Source: Nitrosomonadales bacterium
GTDB lineage: Bacteria; Pseudomonadota; Gammaproteobacteria; Burkholderiales; Sulfuricellaceae
Direction: 5' to 3'
Assembly (NCBI GenBank): GCA_003104895.1
Contig: PQAG01000103.1
Span: 1-7,931, forward strand
DNA: 7,931 bases
Each line of letters starts with the position of its first letter. Positions within the stretch are counted from its first letter, which is position 1. The notes under the pieces were generated by a model. The model made no database searches. It saw only the letters and a list, made by a program, of their open reading frames with translations, and was not told where the DNA came from. Shown in pieces: positions 6,623-7,931 of this stretch. Position numbers and translations under genes: made by a program.

Positions 6623-7931
6623 ATGCAACAAGCCGATACCATTATTGACGCGCGCTGGGTGGTTCCCGTCAGGCCGGCGCACCAGATTCTGCATCACCAT
6701 AGCGTGGTGGTCCGCTCAGGGCAGATTGCCGCCATCCTGCCCACACCTGAAGCCCATGCGCAGTATGTTGCCAGCCGCACGGTCACGCTGGGAGAGCACG
6801 TCCTCATTCCCGGGCTGATCAATCTTCACACGCATGCGGCAATGAACCTGATGCGCGGCCTGGCCGACGACCTGCCGCTGATGGAGTGGCTGCAGCAGCA
6901 TATCTGGCCGGCGGAAAACCGCCATGTCTCGACGCAATTCGTGCATGACGGAACCCTTCTGGCCTGTGCGGAAATGCTGCGCGGCGGCATCACCTGCTTC
7001 AACGACATGTATTTCTTTCCGGATGCGGCGGCCGAAGCCGTGCTCAAATCCGGAATAAGAGCCGTCATTGGACTGATTGCACTGGACTTCCCCACCGCTT
7101 ACGCAAGTGATGCAGACACCTACCTGCACAAGGGCCTGGCCATCCGCGACCAGCATTCTGCAGAGCCGCTGCTCTCCTTCTCGCTTGCCCCCCATGCGCC
7201 TTATACCGTCAGCGACAAAACGCTGGGCAAAGTGCTGACCTATGCCGAGCAGCTGGATTTGCCGATACACATCCATCTCCACGAAACGGAAGACGAAATC
7301 CAGCAGAGCCTCAGGCAGCATCATCTCAGGCCGCTGCAGCGCCTGCAGAACCTGGGCTTGCTGGTTCCCAACCTGATTGCGGTCCATGCCGTGCATCTGA
7401 AAGCGGATGAAATGGCGACCCTGGCCCGCGAGGGCTGCCATGTGGCCCACTGCCCCACCTCCAACCTCAAGCTGGCAAGCGGCATCGCGCCTGTCCATGC
7501 CCTGATGGAACAGGGCATCAACGTCGGACTCGGCAGCGATGGCGCCGCCAGCAACAACCGGCTCGACATGTTTCAGGAAATGCGGCTTGCGGCCCTGCTC
7601 GCCAAGGGCGTCAGCGGCAAGGCGGATAGCCTGCCGGCATTCGAAGCGCTGCAGATGGCGACGCTCAATGGCGCCCGCGCACTGGGGCTGGATCACCGGC
7701 TCGGATCGCTGGAGCCCGGCAAGGCTGCCGACATGACTGCAATCAGGCTCAACAATCTGGAAACCATGCCATGTTATGATGTGACCTCACATTTGGTATA
7801 CGCAGCCGGCCGCGAGCATGTCACCCATGTATGGGTCAACGGCACGCCCGTGGTGGAGAACGGCAGCCTGCTCACGCTACCGCAGCAGCAGCTCTCCGCA
7901 CAGGCCGCACTTTGGCAGGAACGAATAGGCA
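6623..7931 (+). CDS. mtaD: Amidohydrolase, 5-methylthioadenosine/S-adenosylhomocysteine deaminase family, 3'-partial
   Basis: The frame is open from the ATG at 6623 to the window edge (436 codons). Family members are about 435-445 residues, so only a few codons should be missing. It is a TRZ/ATZ-type metal-dependent hydrolase of the cytosol. The metal ligands are all visible by family alignment: H69 and H71 (NLHTHAAMNL), H218 with E221 (HIHLHETEDE), H255 (AVHAVHL) and D306 (LGSDGAASNN). A small beta-sandwich is built from residues before about 60 and after about 365. Such enzymes deaminate S-adenosylhomocysteine, methylthioadenosine or adenosine to the inosyl forms and so help clear SAM by-products. 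The exact substrate cannot be read from the sequence. The start is only 17 bases after a terminator U-tract, with just a weak GGA (6613-6615) as Shine-Dalgarno. Guanine deaminase or triazine hydrolases are less likely alternatives. Confidence 0.9.
   Translation, partial: MQQADTIIDARWVVPVRPAHQILHHHSVVVRSGQIAAILPTPEAHAQYVASRTVTLGEHVLIPGLINLHTHAAMNLMRGLADDLPLMEWLQQHIWPAENRHVSTQFVHDGTLLACAEMLRGGITCFNDMYFFPDAAAEAVLKSGIRAVIGLIALDFPTAYASDADTYLHKGLAIRDQHSAEPLLSFSLAPHAPYTVSDKTLGKVLTYAEQLDLPIHIHLHETEDEIQQSLRQHHLRPLQRLQNLGLLVPNLIAVHAVHLKADEMATLAREGCHVAHCPTSNLKLASGIAPVHALMEQGINVGLGSDGAASNNRLDMFQEMRLAALLAKGVSGKADSLPAFEALQMATLNGARALGLDHRLGSLEPGKAADMTAIRLNNLETMPCYDVTSHLVYAAGREHVTHVWVNGTPVVENGSLLTLPQQQLSAQAALWQERIG

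Overview
The window looks like chromosome of a Gram-negative proteobacterium, most likely a betaproteobacterium (Nitrosomonadales/Gallionellales-like). This rests on an LPS inner-core heptosyltransferase, a short RmpM-like OmpA protein of the kind known from Neisseria, GC-rich codon use with C/G third positions, and ordinary sigma70-type promoters and rho-independent terminators. The species cannot be fixed from the sequence alone. All eight genes I can support are on the + strand. The long minus-strand reading frames are shadows of these genes.

Positions 1-3747 look like one co-directional, tightly packed unit. It opens with the end of an AMMECR1-domain gene (amrA, whose start lies before the window), which overlaps the start of a radical SAM enzyme gene (amrS) by ATGA. 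After a 22-base gap comes waaF (ADP-heptose:LPS heptosyltransferase II), which overlaps the start of an AI-2E/PerM-family membrane protein gene by 14 bases. AmrA and AmrS are two of the three parts of the conserved but poorly understood AmmeMemoRadiSam system. The third part, a Memo-like protein (AmrB), is not in the window and could lie just upstream.

Positions 3748-4129 hold a self-contained ribosomal protein L31 gene (rpmE) with a good sigma70-like promoter, a short leader of about 50 bases and a strong terminator. A large multi-membrane-span glycosyltransferase of the GT83/ArnT-like class (4147-5781) begins only 17 bases after the terminator U-tract and has no visible Shine-Dalgarno sequence.

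Positions 5782-6605 hold an AT-rich promoter region, an RmpM-like periplasmic OmpA-family gene with a strong ribosome binding site, and another strong terminator. A gene for a metal-dependent amidohydrolase of the 5-methylthioadenosine/S-adenosylhomocysteine deaminase family (mtaD-like) again starts 17 bases after the U-tract. It runs off the right edge, probably only a few codons short of its end.

The shared theme is mostly envelope biology (LPS core, membrane glycosylation, peptidoglycan anchoring), mixed with housekeeping genes. I see no mobile element, CRISPR array, tRNA, rRNA, phage gene or defence gene. The least understood content is the AmrA/AmrS pair. The most unusual arrangement is the two genes placed directly behind strong terminators.
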